A DNA stretch of 64,000 nt from assembly GCA_950295325.1 (NCBI GenBank), contig OX485803.1, forward strand, positions 57,861,554 through 57,925,553, in the 5' to 3' direction. Under the pieces are notes generated by a model. It was not told the origin of the DNA, made no database searches, and worked only from the letters and a program-made list of their open reading frames with translations. This document shows, piece by piece, positions 12,773-25,929 of this stretch. This DNA comes from Polytrichum commune (lineage: Eukaryota; Streptophyta; Polytrichopsida; Polytrichales; Polytrichaceae). The translations under genes and the position numbers were made by a program. Position 1 is the first letter of the stretch; each line of letters begins with the position of its first letter.

Positions 12773-13932
12773 TTAACTCAACTCAACTCAACTTTGTTCA
12801 AACAATGCCGGATTCAACGCAATAGCCCCCAAATTCATGGACTATTTGACACGGTGGGGACTCAGCTTTCATCGTTTACCGACCAAAACTAATATTCAAT
12901 ATGTAGCTTCCACCATCTGCTCCCAGCCTCCAGTGGGCCCATATTTTTAGTTCATCACTTTCGTCCACTTATCTTCGACGTTGGTAGATGTTAGCATGCG
13001 TGATGGCAGAAGATCTACGGTGGTCGTAGATTTCTGGATTTACGTGTTGGATGGACTTTTGGGCCCCTTGAGATGTCTAAGTGCACGTGTCTGTATATTT
13101 ATATGTGTATATATAGATAACTTTCAGTGTGATTCTAAGTCCACTGTCACACATCGATTGCTGGAGCCCAACCGTGAGCTGATGATTTCCTTGGGTAGCA
13201 GGACAAGCTTCCGAACTCAAAGACTTGTAAGCTTGGTTAAGTCTACGGCCGTGGTCTGAGTCGAATCGAGTCTTTGATCAAGGGGGTTGTTTTGTTTTGT
13301 TTCGCTCAGCTTCGTTTTGGAAAGTCTGATCGTTATCGGATTTAAGGATGAGAGTCCCTCGGTTGCATATTTAGAGAAGAGCAGACTCCACCTCCAGCTT
13401 TAGACTGATGTGGGAACCGCGCCCTAATATGTACGTTAACTGTACATTCTGAGTGGTGCAGAAAGGAAGGGTGTCTCCTCTTATACCAAGTTAGTTTGTG
13501 GCGTCGTCCCCCTCCTGCTGGGTTAGTTTTGGTGACTGGTTGAGTTGTGATTAGGTGTAAATGTACATGTGAAGGGCATGATATTGAGTGATGTTGCAGA
13601 CATTCCATCATGGTTTCTCAATGGCTTCGCGTGATCAGACTGATCATGGGTGGTTTCAGAAGTGAGCTTGTCATGACTTGTGATCTCGTTTTCTGATGAT
13701 AAGGCTAGCCTTGAGAATATTTGAATCATGAGCTGTCGGGAAGGGTTCAGTTGCTTGAATTCGATCGATTTATGAAACCGTATACATGTGGCATTGACAG
13801 TGCAATGGACTAACCTATAACTATGTCGATGCAGATCCGACGATTTTGAGCCTGTCGAGAGTGCACTGTCGAGTGTCCAACGTTGGGACTTAACAAATAC
13901 AGGCCCAGTGCGTTAGAGCGCCGAGAAATAAA
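12773..13932. other. intergenic / 5' flank of neprosin gene
   Basis: No repeat ends were recognised here. Base composition rises in GC toward the downstream start codon. A short TATATATAG run lies near 13108, but it is more than 800 bp from the start codon and I do not claim it as the promoter. The 5' UTR cannot be delimited by eye. Confidence 0.4.
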
Positions 13933-16900
13933 ATGGCCAACACTAGAATTGGTGGTGGGTTCGTGGATTCCGGGTTCTGGAGGAAACGACTGGCGATTGC
14001 CATCTTCGCGATCGTATTCCTAGTGGGCTCTTCGGAGGCCGGGAGACGATTGCACGAGGTTGATAATATTGGACGTGGATCATCATGCAAAAGGCTGAAG
14101 GCTTACAGTGACGAAACCGGGAAACCTAGGCACGGGCCGCCGGTGAAGTCGTTTTTGGTGTCAGATGGGATGTGGATTGACTGCATCCGCATTGAAGAGC
14201 AGATTGCGGCTCACCATCCAGCACTCAAAGACCACGTCATCAAGATGACCACATCATCAAAGAGCACATTGGATGAGATGTATAACGATAGGCCGCACCC
14301 GCAAAGGTTTGCCAGTGAGCACGGGGGGTGTCCAAATGGCACCATCCCCGTCGTGCGAGGTGATCCAAACGAAATGACGCAGAGAAAAAAATACCAGAGT
14401 CCTGTACAGGGCTATAGGAAGACCGTGGCTGCCAGCACTGATTCTAATGTCAGTGCCCTAACTCCTACAACTCAAGTTCTCACCCTAAAGGGCCCTAACT
14501 TTCATCACGTCTTTCCCCATTATCTAGGATATTGGTGGATGCACCACTTTCACGAGTGGCACTATTTCCATCTGACCTAGATACTGGACAGGCTTGGTGA
14601 TGAACTTTGAGGCTATTGTGCAAACTCTTCCCTTTAGAACAGTTGATTCTAAATTGCTTCTAACACCTCAAACTAAATGATGCTCTATTACTTCACAAAG
14701 AGGAGCATTGACTTATTTTCTCGTCTAGGATGATTTGTGGAGTTTCTCAGAATTTAGAGTTCTAACGACGATGCTTAAATACTATAAGCTTACAAAAATG
14801 CATAGCATCCTTTGGGTAGGACTTGCAGATACCAGGCAACCATGAGGTATTGACTGATAAGAGCTTGCCACTTTTCTATGCTCGGCATTCATGCATGCGA
14901 TCAAGGATATAAGTTGAATTTTGGAAGTTGTTTCTTGATGCTAGAATAGAAAGAAGTCAACACTGATCCCTACTTGAAGACTCGAGAATGTTATGAGTGC
15001 TTTTAATCAAGAACAATATTTTGGCAACTCCAAAGTAAGCTAAAATTTGCTAAAGAAGAAAATTGTGGACCACACAATTGGCGAGGGGAGTGGACGAGGT
15101 GGAGGTGAGAGAGAGAGACGACAACGATGCAGACTGCTTGTGTTTGTGTGAATGAGGGACGTTTCACCATGATATAGCCACGAGCTCATATGTGAACCTG
15201 TTTATGGAGTAGGGCTATGTGACAAGTGCTAATGCATGTTGTCCAAGGTGGCCCATTTCTGTTGCAGCAACAACACCTACTCAAGCCATTTATGAGGCAT
15301 AACCAGTGTGCTCATTGACAAAACTTGGAGGTTATGCATGAAATATCCTCCGCGCGGATAGAAAAGCCATTAGAATTACCGGAAGTGCTCTCCACTTGGA
15401 TGAGCGATGAGAGAGAGTAGACGCCAACCGCACATGAATTTATACGAGGGACGCTCCACCTCGATCATAGTGTTGATTGAGACCATATGCGAACCCAAAA
15501 CGGGTTTATGGACGCGACAAATTATGACCTAATCAATCTTGCTGCTGGTGCTTGTTACAGGCATCTGTCGACCCGGCGGTCGCCACTACCGGAGCACACG
15601 AGTACGCGGTGGTGGAGCTCCCCGCGATTTCGCAATCTTACGGGGGCATATCGACGACGATGAGTGTGAACGACCCGACAATCCAGGACCCGAACCAGGA
15701 GTTCAGCCTCTCACAGGTGTGGGTGGTGGCCGGCTCCTATTCTGACTCCTCCCTCAACACGGCCGAGGTCGGGTGGCAGGTATACCCGGTCCTCCACCCC
15801 AACGACAACGATCTCGCACCCCACCTCTTCATCTACTGGACGAGCGACGCCTACCACAACACCGGATGCTACAACCTCGGATGCTCGGGTTTTGTCCAAA
15901 CCGACACCTCGTGGGTGCTCGGGGGCACCTTCTCAAACTACACCACGCTCGACGCCAACGCCAACTATGAGACAGAGTTCCAGGTAATCAACTAGACATC
16001 TTGTTATTGTTGACATCTTGTTATTCTTGACTAAGGGCAAAGTGTAAACTGGACAGAACAATGCAATCGAGAGAATTGATCTTTTGTGTCGGCCTCCATG
16101 GCTCCGGCCACAGGTGTGCACACTGCAAAACCAGTTATTTTGGGGGAAATCAACTATAAATATAATAATGGTGACAACTCCAAATGGAGAAACAATATGA
16201 TTAACTCGTTGTTGGAATCTGGGAAAGTGCGTTGTCCAAGCAATTCTGTTTTACTATGGATGACGACGACTTGGTCACAACAAGAAACGTGGTCCACATT
16301 TAAAGTTGGTTTCTGCCACCTTCTAATCATAGGTCCTCTATATAAAACTAACGGAGGTATCCCCCTGTCCTTCTGCACCGTTTAAGGTATTTAGTTTAGT
16401 GTCACGTACACTCTTCATGAAGGGCCTAAACTAGATGCCTAGAGATCTCAAAGTCTCATGTCCACTAATTACCAATATGATACTATTTGTCAACAAAAGT
16501 AACTCTTTAAAGTGAAGAGTTATTTACACTATGTCATATAGCGTAGCACATTGGGATACTTTAGATGATATTTTTTGTTTTAGTATGCAAGGGGAAGATA
16601 TTCTTGAGCATACTAATGCCGAGTGTCATTTGTGTATACTTTACTCAACTTGTAAACCATTATGTAACAAAGGCATATAACTCCTAACATTATTAAACAC
16701 ACTCATGCCAAGATACTAGCAAGCGTACTTGAACGTCAAGTGTCATGAGATGACACTAATGCTGAAGTTGTTGGTCATTAGTGAAACCTAAGATGCACCT
16801 CAAAGCAGGGCAAGTGACACTAAATACCATGAATGGTGTACTCCTATCATACAACACCGATTATCCCAGTTCGTGGGTGTTACTCTGCGGAGTTATACAA

Positions 16901-17611
16901 TGCTGTAACGTCTTACTTAGGAAGTGACATTGTTCAATAGTTTGTTCGGACATTATATTAGGACATCAATGACTTTTGCTTGGTAAAGCGTTACACTCTC
17001 TTTCGGCACTGCGTAACTCCGAATAGTAACACACTCTAGTTGGGGTAATCAGTGTACTTCAACCTCGGGTGTCTAACAAATCTGTAACTATCATACGTAA
17101 AGATATATATATATATATGTATACACACACACCTATATACATATACATAAGTAGCTGCTAATCGTTAAACCTTGTATATTGTCCACAGGTGGACGTTGCC
17201 TACGACGGAACGAACCAGCAGTGGACATTGACAATTATGGGCACGGTCGTGGGCTACTGGCCATCCAGCATATACACCTCGATGAGCTCGGCCGCCGACA
17301 ACGTTCAATGGGGCGGGGAGATTGTTCCCGAGAACACTACAACCACTCACACCACTACGGCTATGGGGTCGGGCGCTTTCCCTTCCGAGCTCTACCCCCG
17401 GGCGGCTTACCATCGACTGATAAAGAGTTACGACTTGCAAGGGAACGCCGTGGACGCGAACGCCACCGCGCTCGGCACGATAGTTACGGACAACAATTGC
17501 TACGACGCGGCCATCATGGGAGGAGGCTCTGCTTATGCCCAATGGGGCAGTTATTTCTTCTTCGGCGGGCCCGGAGGAGGCAACGCCGCATGCGTGCGGC
17601 AAGGCCCATGA
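13933..17611 (+). CDS. secreted neprosin-domain (glutamic-type peptidase family) protein, three exons
   Basis: Exon 1 starts at ATG 13933. Residues 20-37 are hydrophobic (LAIAIFAIVFLVGSSEA), as in a signal peptide. A neprosin activation-peptide region follows, with a DGMWIDCI motif and ending near CPNGTIPV. Exon 2 is 15561-15983 (acceptor TTACAG, donor CAG|GTAATC). Exon 3 is 17189-17611 (acceptor TCCACAG, stop TGA); both joins are phase 0. Catalytic-domain motifs are FSLSQVWVVAG, LNTAEVGWQVYP, YWTSDAYHNTGCYNL, SGFVQT, VGYWPSSI, VQWGGE, TTTAMGSGAFP and YFFFGGPGG. The glutamates in LNTAEVGW and WGGE stand about 116 residues apart, close to the spacing of the two catalytic Glu in Nepenthes neprosin, so activity is plausible. 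The exon 1 donor is unresolved: phase-0 GT sites occur after codons SP (GTACAG), KT (GTGGCT) and SN (GTCAGT). If unspliced, exon 1 would stop at 14580. Many plant paralogues have unknown substrates. Confidence 0.9.
16854..17055. mobile_element. small foldback MITE in neprosin intron 2 (202 bp)
   Basis: The left arm ACACCGATTATCCCAGTTCG pairs with the right arm, whose reverse complement begins ACACTGATTACCCCAACTAG. Matching continues through GTGTTACT and CGGAGTTA to about 55 bp per arm. It lies in the intron just upstream of the last neprosin exon. Several AGTGTCAT-like motifs in the preceding 400 bp suggest further decayed elements. Confidence 0.65.
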
Positions 17612-19636
17612 TCGAGCACTGTAACATACTTGAACCACCCGCTCACTCAAGGAGATCAGAGCACTTACAATGATTCCCATGTGATTCTTCTACCCATGTA
17701 GAGATCACTTTCATCCATAATTAACCTCCAGTTGGTGTGTATGAATAAGCGATTTACTAAAATATAGATGATCTACATGTGTCTGCTTGCGGCTCAGTCC
17801 GTGAGGGCACCGTCACCTCACCGGCTGCTTATCCAAGCGGAGATCACCCACCTACTGGAATTTCCAGTAGATTTGATGTCATATTCGTTTGTCAACTCTG
17901 TGACATTCCCACGTTCCACTGAGAGAAAGTGTCATATTTGTGACATAATTGGGATCAGTAAGTTGACATTAATTATCGCAGTCAAAACGCATTAGTGACT
18001 TGCAACAATTGTTATCTATTTTTTCTATTCATGTGAAGAGCATTCCATCCATAATCTATGCATTTTGTGTACAAGCAAACCATTGCTATATGCCCCATAA
18101 AATGGGACATAAATGGCTTGAGTAGGCCTCATGTGGATGTCTTGTTGCTGTTGCAACTCGTCATGTGGCACTCTCCTATCACCACTTATATAATCCATTA
18201 TGTTAATTTCACCATAAATTTCATGTTTTGTGCTTCAACTCGATTCGGTAGAGTGCAATGTATGGGACCTTATCTGTCTCTGCTCTTGTTTCTTGGGGTA
18301 GGTAATTTGCAACCTACTTATATGCAACAGTAATCCCATGCGAGTAGAGATGTCATTTATACTAGCTAGTTCTAGCTTCTTGTATGATATCTTCCATGTT
18401 GACCCCACATGTTTGGGTTTCCTAACAATAATTGAAAATAAACAAGTAGAAGGTGAACATCATGACCATTAAGCAAAGTGCATCCGTTCATGTGGACACC
18501 CCGAGAATATAACCATGGGATGCTGCAGCTAGTACAAATTCAGTCTGAATGTGCACTAGGTAGCTGCGGCATCCCAGGGATATGTTCTCAGGTCCACACT
18601 ACCGAACGAACAAACGCACACTGCTCAATAATGTTATGTGTTAGAGAGACCGCAATGAAAGTAGAGGTTGCACGAGCAACCCCCAGAAACATCAGAAGGG
18701 AAGGGATGGGGTTGCAACATTTGTACTCCCCTCGATTGAATTGTTGCAAGCATGAGTGACTGACTGCAGCTCGTCGATTGGCCCCTGATCAATGTACATT
18801 TGCAGTGAACACACATGTAATTTCAATGTTTGATATTGGACATATGATTGACTTCACTTTTGTCAACATGGAGATAGTAGTATCAATAACAAGCACACAG
18901 GCTACGAATGATTGGTCGATCTCCTCAGCATAAAGACTCTCAGTTCCCATTATCTTGTTACCCCAAGATGTTAGAGTTATTTGTGAAGTAAAGCAGACGA
19001 AACCATGGGTTTAGTCTCAAACTCCGAGTTTATGAGATTTAGCACAAAGTCACCTGGGTTTTCGTAATGTTTAAACTACCACACATGAAGAGGTGTGTCG
19101 GGTTATTAAAAACTGGTTTTCTAGTTTGTTTCATGAGGATGGGTGGGCCAATCTAGTCTTGCATAAGTTTGATTTAGGATTTGGGACAGCACGTCTCATG
19201 TGCATAGCCTATTTTAGATCCCAATTCTTTTTCAAAACATGAGAGGTGGAAAGAGGAGGTCGCGAAAGTTTCACCCAACTCTCAAGAAAGGCTCCCATAC
19301 ATGAAGAGCTAACAAGCTCTCAACAGAAACTGTTCTCAAAGAAGGATCAAACCCACTCTTTGAGGAACATTACGACAACTCTATTTTTTTCCCGACTATT
19401 TGAGTTTTCGCTTGCCACACAAGAGAATGCAACATATAAGAACTGTTAGTTTCATGGGGCTACATGAGAGAGGGCTCATCTTCCTATACTGTACATGGTT
19501 CAAGCTGGTCACGGGGACCTGCCCTGCCCTGCCATGCATACAGTTGATGTTGCCTCACAAATGATGCATGGGGTGAGGTAGTTGCGGCTCCTGGAATAGC
19601 GTGCTGTGGTGAGCAACGGTGCTGCCACATGAATGA
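17612..19636. other. intergenic, no gene seen
   Basis: This is the 3' flank of the neprosin gene followed by unassigned sequence. Short open frames are present but none shows a recognisable motif, a good start context or a splice partner. Confidence 0.45.
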
Positions 19637-20136
19637 GGGCCACTTCACACACGAGACTGAGAGCCCGGGACCATTACACTTCAAGCACTCTCATTGGTGG
19701 AAAAGGCGGAGCCGGTCCAAGTTCGCTACTTCACACTACGCTTGAGGGACCGACGGAGTATGTGAATGCAAGATGGATGTAAAGTCTACATGGGGTCCTA
19801 CATGGTATCAAATGGATCATGTTTCATGGTCACTTGGACTGTTTTCAAAAACTACCTCTTGGAGGTAGGCTTAACACAACCGGGAGACCATGGCACTCCG
19901 AACGCTCACAACCGTTGGTTTATTCTATTTTATCATGTGTGAGGACCCGCATGAATAGAAATTCATTGAATGAGCATTTGGTTGAAGGACCTATCACGTG
20001 TGATTTCACGCTACAATAGAGGATCCGCGACCACTCTACATGATTTTGGAGGTGTGTTGAGATAGCCTTTGGACACTTTCTTTTGGGCACTCGCACTTTC
20101 ATGGTCACGGCTCTTGGCTCCCGTGTGAAGTGACCC
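19637..20136. mobile_element. Tourist-like MITE, family A copy 2 (500 bp)
   Basis: This copy lies in the opposite orientation to the one at 12310. The left end GGGCCACTTCACACACGAG and the reverse complement of the right end, GGGTCACTTCACACGGGAG, form the terminal inverted repeat. Flanking triplets are TGA and TCA, a 3-bp duplication with one change. It is among the most complete copies of the family and carries no coding sequence. Confidence 0.85.
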
Positions 20137-20399
20137 TCAGGCAGGACTAGAAGAAACCGAGTATGGAAGGCGGCCCAAGAGCAGAGGCCATTTTTGAAAC
20201 AACGTCGCAAAGGCAGTGTGCATCACAAGGCCGCACACCTGGGTCACAATTGTCAAAATGTAATGTGTAGTGCCTTCAATTCATAGTATACCGTATGGTG
20301 TTATATTACCGTGGAGTATTGGAGTTGTGAGGTTCCATGCAAGGTGTTGGTTGGCAGAGCATTCGTATGCTCCAGTTGATTTTGGAGACTGTGTAGGTA

Positions 20400-20420
20400 G
20401 AGAGAGAGAGAGAGAGAGAT
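20400..20420. repeat. (AG)n microsatellite
   Basis: About ten AG units, just outside the left end of the element at 20438. Confidence 0.9.
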
Positions 20421-20437
20421 TACTCTAATTATTCTAA

Positions 20438-21797
20438 GGGCGGCTTTATACATGGCTTGGGGCCGGCCCGAGCACCGACCTGATTCATGTCCTTTAAGTC
20501 CTCAATCCGGTCCCACTTTATGAACTTTTTCCGGGCCCAACCTTGTCACATGTATAGTGGTGAGGCCCGATTCTAGGGCCCCATGATCTTGAGGGTTAAG
20601 TTTCATGAAGCTTACCATGGTCAATGTCCGGTGTTCTCAACAATGAAGTTTCACAACACTTGCCATGAGGGATGACCTCTATAGGGTTGTGGTTAGTGAA
20701 TCAAAATTGGGTCCCACTAGACTAAATCAAGGCCTTTGAATTTATTCCCGCCTCAAAATGCTCCTATAGATTTATCTACCATGTTCAATGGATTAACCGA
20801 TGGGTAAGGTTTAAGAGGCACACCAAATTCTTGATTAACAGCTTAAATGTTTCATTTTTGTCTTAAGTTGTATAATTAGCACTTTGGTTGTTGTGTTATT
20901 AGCCTAACGCTACCATATTTATATTGATTTTGGCCTTATTAGACTAACCCATGGCCTAAGCCATACCATATGCTTGATTAAATACTTAATTTCTTGATTT
21001 TTATCTTAAATGTGTGATTAACATCCTAATTATTGTGTTATTAGCCTAATGCTACCATCTTCTTCTTTTTTCTAATTATTGCATTATTAGACTAACTCAT
21101 TACCTAATGCATGCCAAATTTTTGATTAACGACTTAAATGTTTTATTTTTATCTTAAGTGTATGATCAACGCCTTAATTGTTGTGTCATTAGCCTAGTGC
21201 TAACATATTTATACTAATTTTTGTCTTTTTAGACTAACTCATAGCCTAAGCCATACCACGTGCTTGATTAAATGCTTAAATGTTTCATTTTTATTTTAAG
21301 TGTGTGATTAGCACCCTAATTGTTGTGTTATTAGCCTAATTTTATGCTAGTTATTGTGTTATTAGACTAATCCATAGCCTAAGCCATACTCGATTAAATG
21401 GTTGAATGTTTCACTTTTATCTTGAGTGTGTGATTAACGCCCTAATTGTTGTCTTCTAAGTCTAATGTAATCATATTTATGCTAATTGTTGCATTATTAG
21501 AGTGGAGAGGAGAAGAAAAGAATATACCCCCTCAAGATTAACGGACAATATGAACCCAATCGGGCCCCAGATGAGAGTTTGGGTTGAAGAAAAGCTCATC
21601 CCGATTTCTTCACTAGGGCCCAATGGTTTGGCGCCAAAATTGTGCCACCTAAGATGCCACATGAGATGAGTGAGTGTTCAGGCCGACCCCTAGTATAAAG
21701 CCCTTGGGCATGATTTGATGAAATTGAGTGATCCTATTGGCCCAAATTTTGAGAGATCAGGCCGGCCCTCAATCCGACTCCAAGTATAAAGTGGCCC
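20438..21797. mobile_element. TIR element with TAA duplication and internal minisatellite (1360 bp)
   Basis: The left end GGGCGGCTTTATACATGG and the reverse complement of the right end, GGGCCACTTTATACTTGG, are inverted repeats. TAA lies immediately outside both ends, the expected PIF/Harbinger target duplication. About half of the interior is a tandem array of roughly 145-bp units. No transposase is visible. The ends resemble the 325-bp element at 48194 (CTTTA-ACT-GG), so the two may share a transposase source. Confidence 0.8.
20832..21505. repeat. minisatellite, about 5 units of 125-148 bp
   Basis: Units begin near 20832, 20976, 21124, 21268 and 21393. They share GATTAA, CTTAAATGTTTCATTTTTAT, GTGTGATTAACGCCCTAATT, GTTATTAGCCTAATGCTACC and TTAGACTAACTCATAGCCTA. 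The array lies wholly inside the element at 20438-21797. Confidence 0.85.
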
Positions 21798-21832
21798 TAA
21801 GTAATAGGTGTCAGTGACATGTCTCTCCTTAT

Positions 21833-21856
21833 GTTTTTTTTTTTTTTTTTTTTTTT
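21833..21856. repeat. poly(T) tract
   Basis: About 24 T in a row, just beyond the right end of the element at 21797. Confidence 0.9.
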
Positions 21857-24800
21857 CAAAAATCTTTCGGGGATCTATTATATTGATAGAATGAGCAATA
21901 TGAAGAATAATTGGTTCACTTTCGACATTTACTTGAATAAACATTGATTAGATATACATGATACCAAAGTGACCGGTTGAGAAGGTTGTTATAAAGAAGA
22001 GTGCAATGTATAAGCTAGTAGTGGGTAACAATGCCAAGGAGGCTTTGAGATGACACCCTTCCAATTCCATCTATAATTCTTGGGTTCTATTAATGTGCTA
22101 CCCCAAAAAGACATGTACAATTAATCCATTTTGACACGTTAGATGCATTGGTTGATGGGTCCATGGGACTTAGGGTTGTGTCCCATTCATGCACATGGTT
22201 GAGTTCATCAACATGTCCATAGGAAAGCAATGGTTGGCCTTATCCATTTGTGGGAATACGTCCAGCGTGTGCCACAGACAATGTACAATGCATATTACTA
22301 ATAAGCTTTGGAAAGCCAACCTAAATAGGAGTAACTTCTCACCACTGACCCAATCATGCTTTTGAAGTTAGTCTAGCATGTAAATAGTCTCCAAGTCAAG
22401 ATTGTATTCTCCCCATATTCTCCTTCTTGAGCAAGTCCTTCCTAGACTTTAGTGACTACACTAGATAGTCCTTAGATCACTAGTGTGGACCACAATAATG
22501 CTCTAGAGCCCACATCAATTCACAATCCATGCCAAATCTCTAATTTAAAATTTGTGCTAGCCAACTCAATTGTTTTGCTAGGAAATTTTACATGTGGGTG
22601 ATTATTATATTTTATGCCGCTTTTAGTGCATGGTGACTATTTTAATTTATGTAAGGTGTTGGTCGGAAGTCTCAAAGGAGATTGAGGGGAAGACCCGGGG
22701 TCTTGGACCAAAGTAATTTCCGCTCCGACTTAAACAATCAAAGTGGTCCACATTAATGATTTTCACACTAATAGAACTATTTATTTGAGTGGTGCGTAGT
22801 TACATGTGGATTTAAGAATGAACGCGAGTAATATTTGTGTTTGAATGAGATTGGACTACCTGCACCATTTTAGGCTCAATAGTCATCATATTGGGGAGTC
22901 CTACTTGAATGTTTATTGCTTGGACAATTTTTACTTTGAAAATTCATATAAGCAACAAGGGAGCTCAAAAACCCCCAAATTGTTGCTAAAATCTCTTATC
23001 ACATTCGTTGATTCAAAGAAGCAGTAAAAAAAAATATTAACTCTAAAATTGAAGTTGAGAATCATTAACAATCATGGCAAACAACAAAAAGGAACCACTT
23101 AGAACACATCATTCTATCTTAAGTGCCAAATGCTTGAGCTTTGTGTCCCGACTCTTGGTTTTGGGCGGGAGGAAATTGTTGCAATAATATTGAACCTCTC
23201 AGATTCCATCCATGTTAAAAACATACCTTCTAAAATAAATAGGTTTTATTCAAAAAGTTACTTTTGGGTGCAAAATGGTTCAATATTCTTTCAAAACAAA
23301 CACTCATAACATCATTACAAGAATTCATACGATGCCTCTTTGACTGGGATACCCAAAATGTCAATGTGCAACACCCACTCAACACTAACCTATAATCTTT
23401 ATAATTTTATGGTTGATTCGTTCTATTTGTCTCTTGCTACACTAATTCAGGGTCATTCAAACTGATTTCAATGTCAAATTCTCTAAAAAGCAATAACCTC
23501 CACACACATACCATTTCAAAGCATTTTGTTGGATGAATAAAAAGTACTCTCGTGTGCAATAAACCCTTTGCCCATATTATGAGACCCATAGCTTATTTTT
23601 TCATTCATGAATTTGCATGGAGCGAATTCATAGTGTATGATAAGTAATGACCATCTTCAATTATAAACTCTCGGCTTGCGTTCGTGCTTAGAATTACATG
23701 GCAACCACCAGGCAGGACTTATCACATCAAATACCACCTTTACAAAACACTTACGTTTCATTGCTTGTGTTTCCTTTTAGCACCCATGTGTTGATTATTT
23801 GGATGAACTTGGAGTGCCCTAAGGTAGATAGATGGGTCTTAAATGGTTACTCTCCTCTATGAGCCTACTTCTCCTAGGAACGAAACACACAATTAGCACA
23901 AGGTGATTAGTAAAACCAAATCGAGGCCGTAGTCACTTTCCTCATAATTTTAGGAGCTCGTATGAAAAGCTTATTCATTATCAAAGTGTAGATTCTTGTG
24001 CTCATTAATGGTCATAGAGATCCCCTCCCCTTTCCTTTATGTTTATTGTTGATATTTAAAAGTGATTATCATAATTTGAGCACATACTCCAATCTCTTTT
24101 TAAGCAGATGTATTTTTGGTATTTGTTCTTGGAGCCACATTAATCACATATCATTCAAATATAGGTGTTCGATTAAAATAAGTAAGTGAATTAGTCACGT
24201 CTACCTTAGAATCATGTGAGTTTAGTACATGTATGCACACATAGAGCATGTAGTACGTGATTCCAAGGAAAATAATAGAATAAACCCCCAAAATAGTCAC
24301 CGAAAACTACACTATATCATATTATTGTGCAACGTGGTGGAAGTGCTACCAAGAGCTCACCCGTGAGTTTTGCCACATTTCTTCATGTCACCGCAAAAAT
24401 CTCTGATAATGCCGGACTTTTTGAGCTCACAAAGGTTTTATGTGCTCTTTCCACACCATGATATTATTATAGAATCAAATGTGAGTATGTTTCACCACCG
24501 TGAACAAGGTTATTTTCTTTCGAGAAAGGATGTTGTTCTACAAACATCATGGGTCAACCAATGACTTGATGTTAGAGTTTCAACATTGATATTTCTATTC
24601 TTGTATAGCTTCCTCCTCCCGTTTCAATACTTCTAAATGAAGAAAATATCATGGAGATTGTTCTCTATTTTCGATCTCACCGGAATTTAGTTTGTCCCGA
24701 GAAGTTTGATCGTTTTCACTTGGGGACATGTAAAGTGAGCTTGGAAGCTTCTTGGGAGTTGTGAGGGCGGTGGGCCTAGCATGTCCATGTATCCGGAGTC

Positions 24801-25929
24801 TTTGTTGAAATTGGAGAGCTTTTGGCTAACATACGAAAGACAAGATGCACCTCCAACCATCATATGGTTACTCCCGACCATATCAGGATAAACCTTTTCT
24901 CGATTGCAAAGAACAAATTGATATCCCACGAACCTCTAATTCCTGAGGACTTTGTGTGGGGTTTTCACCACAAGGCTTCGATGACTGGATGCTCATGAAA
25001 CAATGTCAATGATCTCCGCTTTGTCAAAAAACCCACAATACACAAATCCTTGTGCCTCAACATTTAGAGGAGAAATTGCCTCCATGTCTAAATTTGAGAT
25101 GGTGTACATTGTTGTACAAATTTCAACACGGTTAACGAAACTCGCTTGGAAATTGTCTTTGGATATTATATTTCTTAATTTCTTGCTAATCGTTGCTTGA
25201 CAACAAATACAGACCCAGCCCAAAGCCAACTAGAAATCGTAGAATGTGGAATTCCAATGGAAACAACTTGAAAATAAGTATGTGTTCTCCATAACTTGTG
25301 ACAATGTGACATAATAAAAGTGTGTCAACACAAGAAGCCCATGCCATAAAAACAGTGACAAAATAAAACCATTATTTCCTTGTGATGTAAGCATCTACAA
25401 TATTTGATGGAAATCTATGAGTCCTACCATGAGACTAAATTATTTACATGTGGATAAATTTATGAACAAGAGTGAACATGACTAGACCCTAGATCTATAA
25501 GAGTAATTATGTAGTAGAGTAAAAGGATGATCACAAAATAGAAGGTTTCTTGCATATATATATATATAAGGAGATATTGGTCTCCATATGGTACGGTAAG
25601 ACTTCAAATTCCTAAAAGTTTTTATTAGACAACTATGTAAATATAAAGCTTGGGGGAAGGAGAACACAAGTTATGATTTGTGTGTTTGTGTCCAAGTTGG
25701 GTGGCGAGACTTTTGATTGAAAATATTGCTTATTCTTGTGACAGGCTGCAAAGCACAACATATTACGTTGGTCTCAGAGTTTTTGAATCATTGGAGTGTC
25801 TTGTACTTTTAGGTGAAAGAAGAGAGCATTGGGAGTAGCAATTTTTGTGTGGAAGGAGGAGATAGTTTATTGTTCTAGGATTGGCAACTTCAAGAGTTTG
25901 TTGTAAGCTTGCTAATTATCATTTTCGAG
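21857..25929. other. repeat-bearing intergenic region
   Basis: No gene is supported. The stretch 22845-23125 is a diverged direct repeat of 28960-29236; shared blocks are GGCTCAATAGTCA, TTGTTGCTAAAAT, TCACATTC and AAGTTGAGAATCAT. The stretch 23820-24215 is related to modules at 38140-38270 and 39260-39430; shared blocks are GGGTCTTAAATGGTTA, CCAATCTCTTTTTAA and CTCAAATATAGG-like. The minus strand of 24690-25230 holds two longer frames without a recognised family. Confidence 0.5.

Noticed and set aside
17165-17680. Long minus-strand and alternate-frame plus-strand frames over the last neprosin exon
   Set aside because: They are shadows of the GC-rich neprosin exon in other frames.
24687-25229. 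Two minus-strand frames of about 80 codons that look moderately protein-like
   Set aside because: No motif, no splice continuity between them and no repeat copy to support selection.
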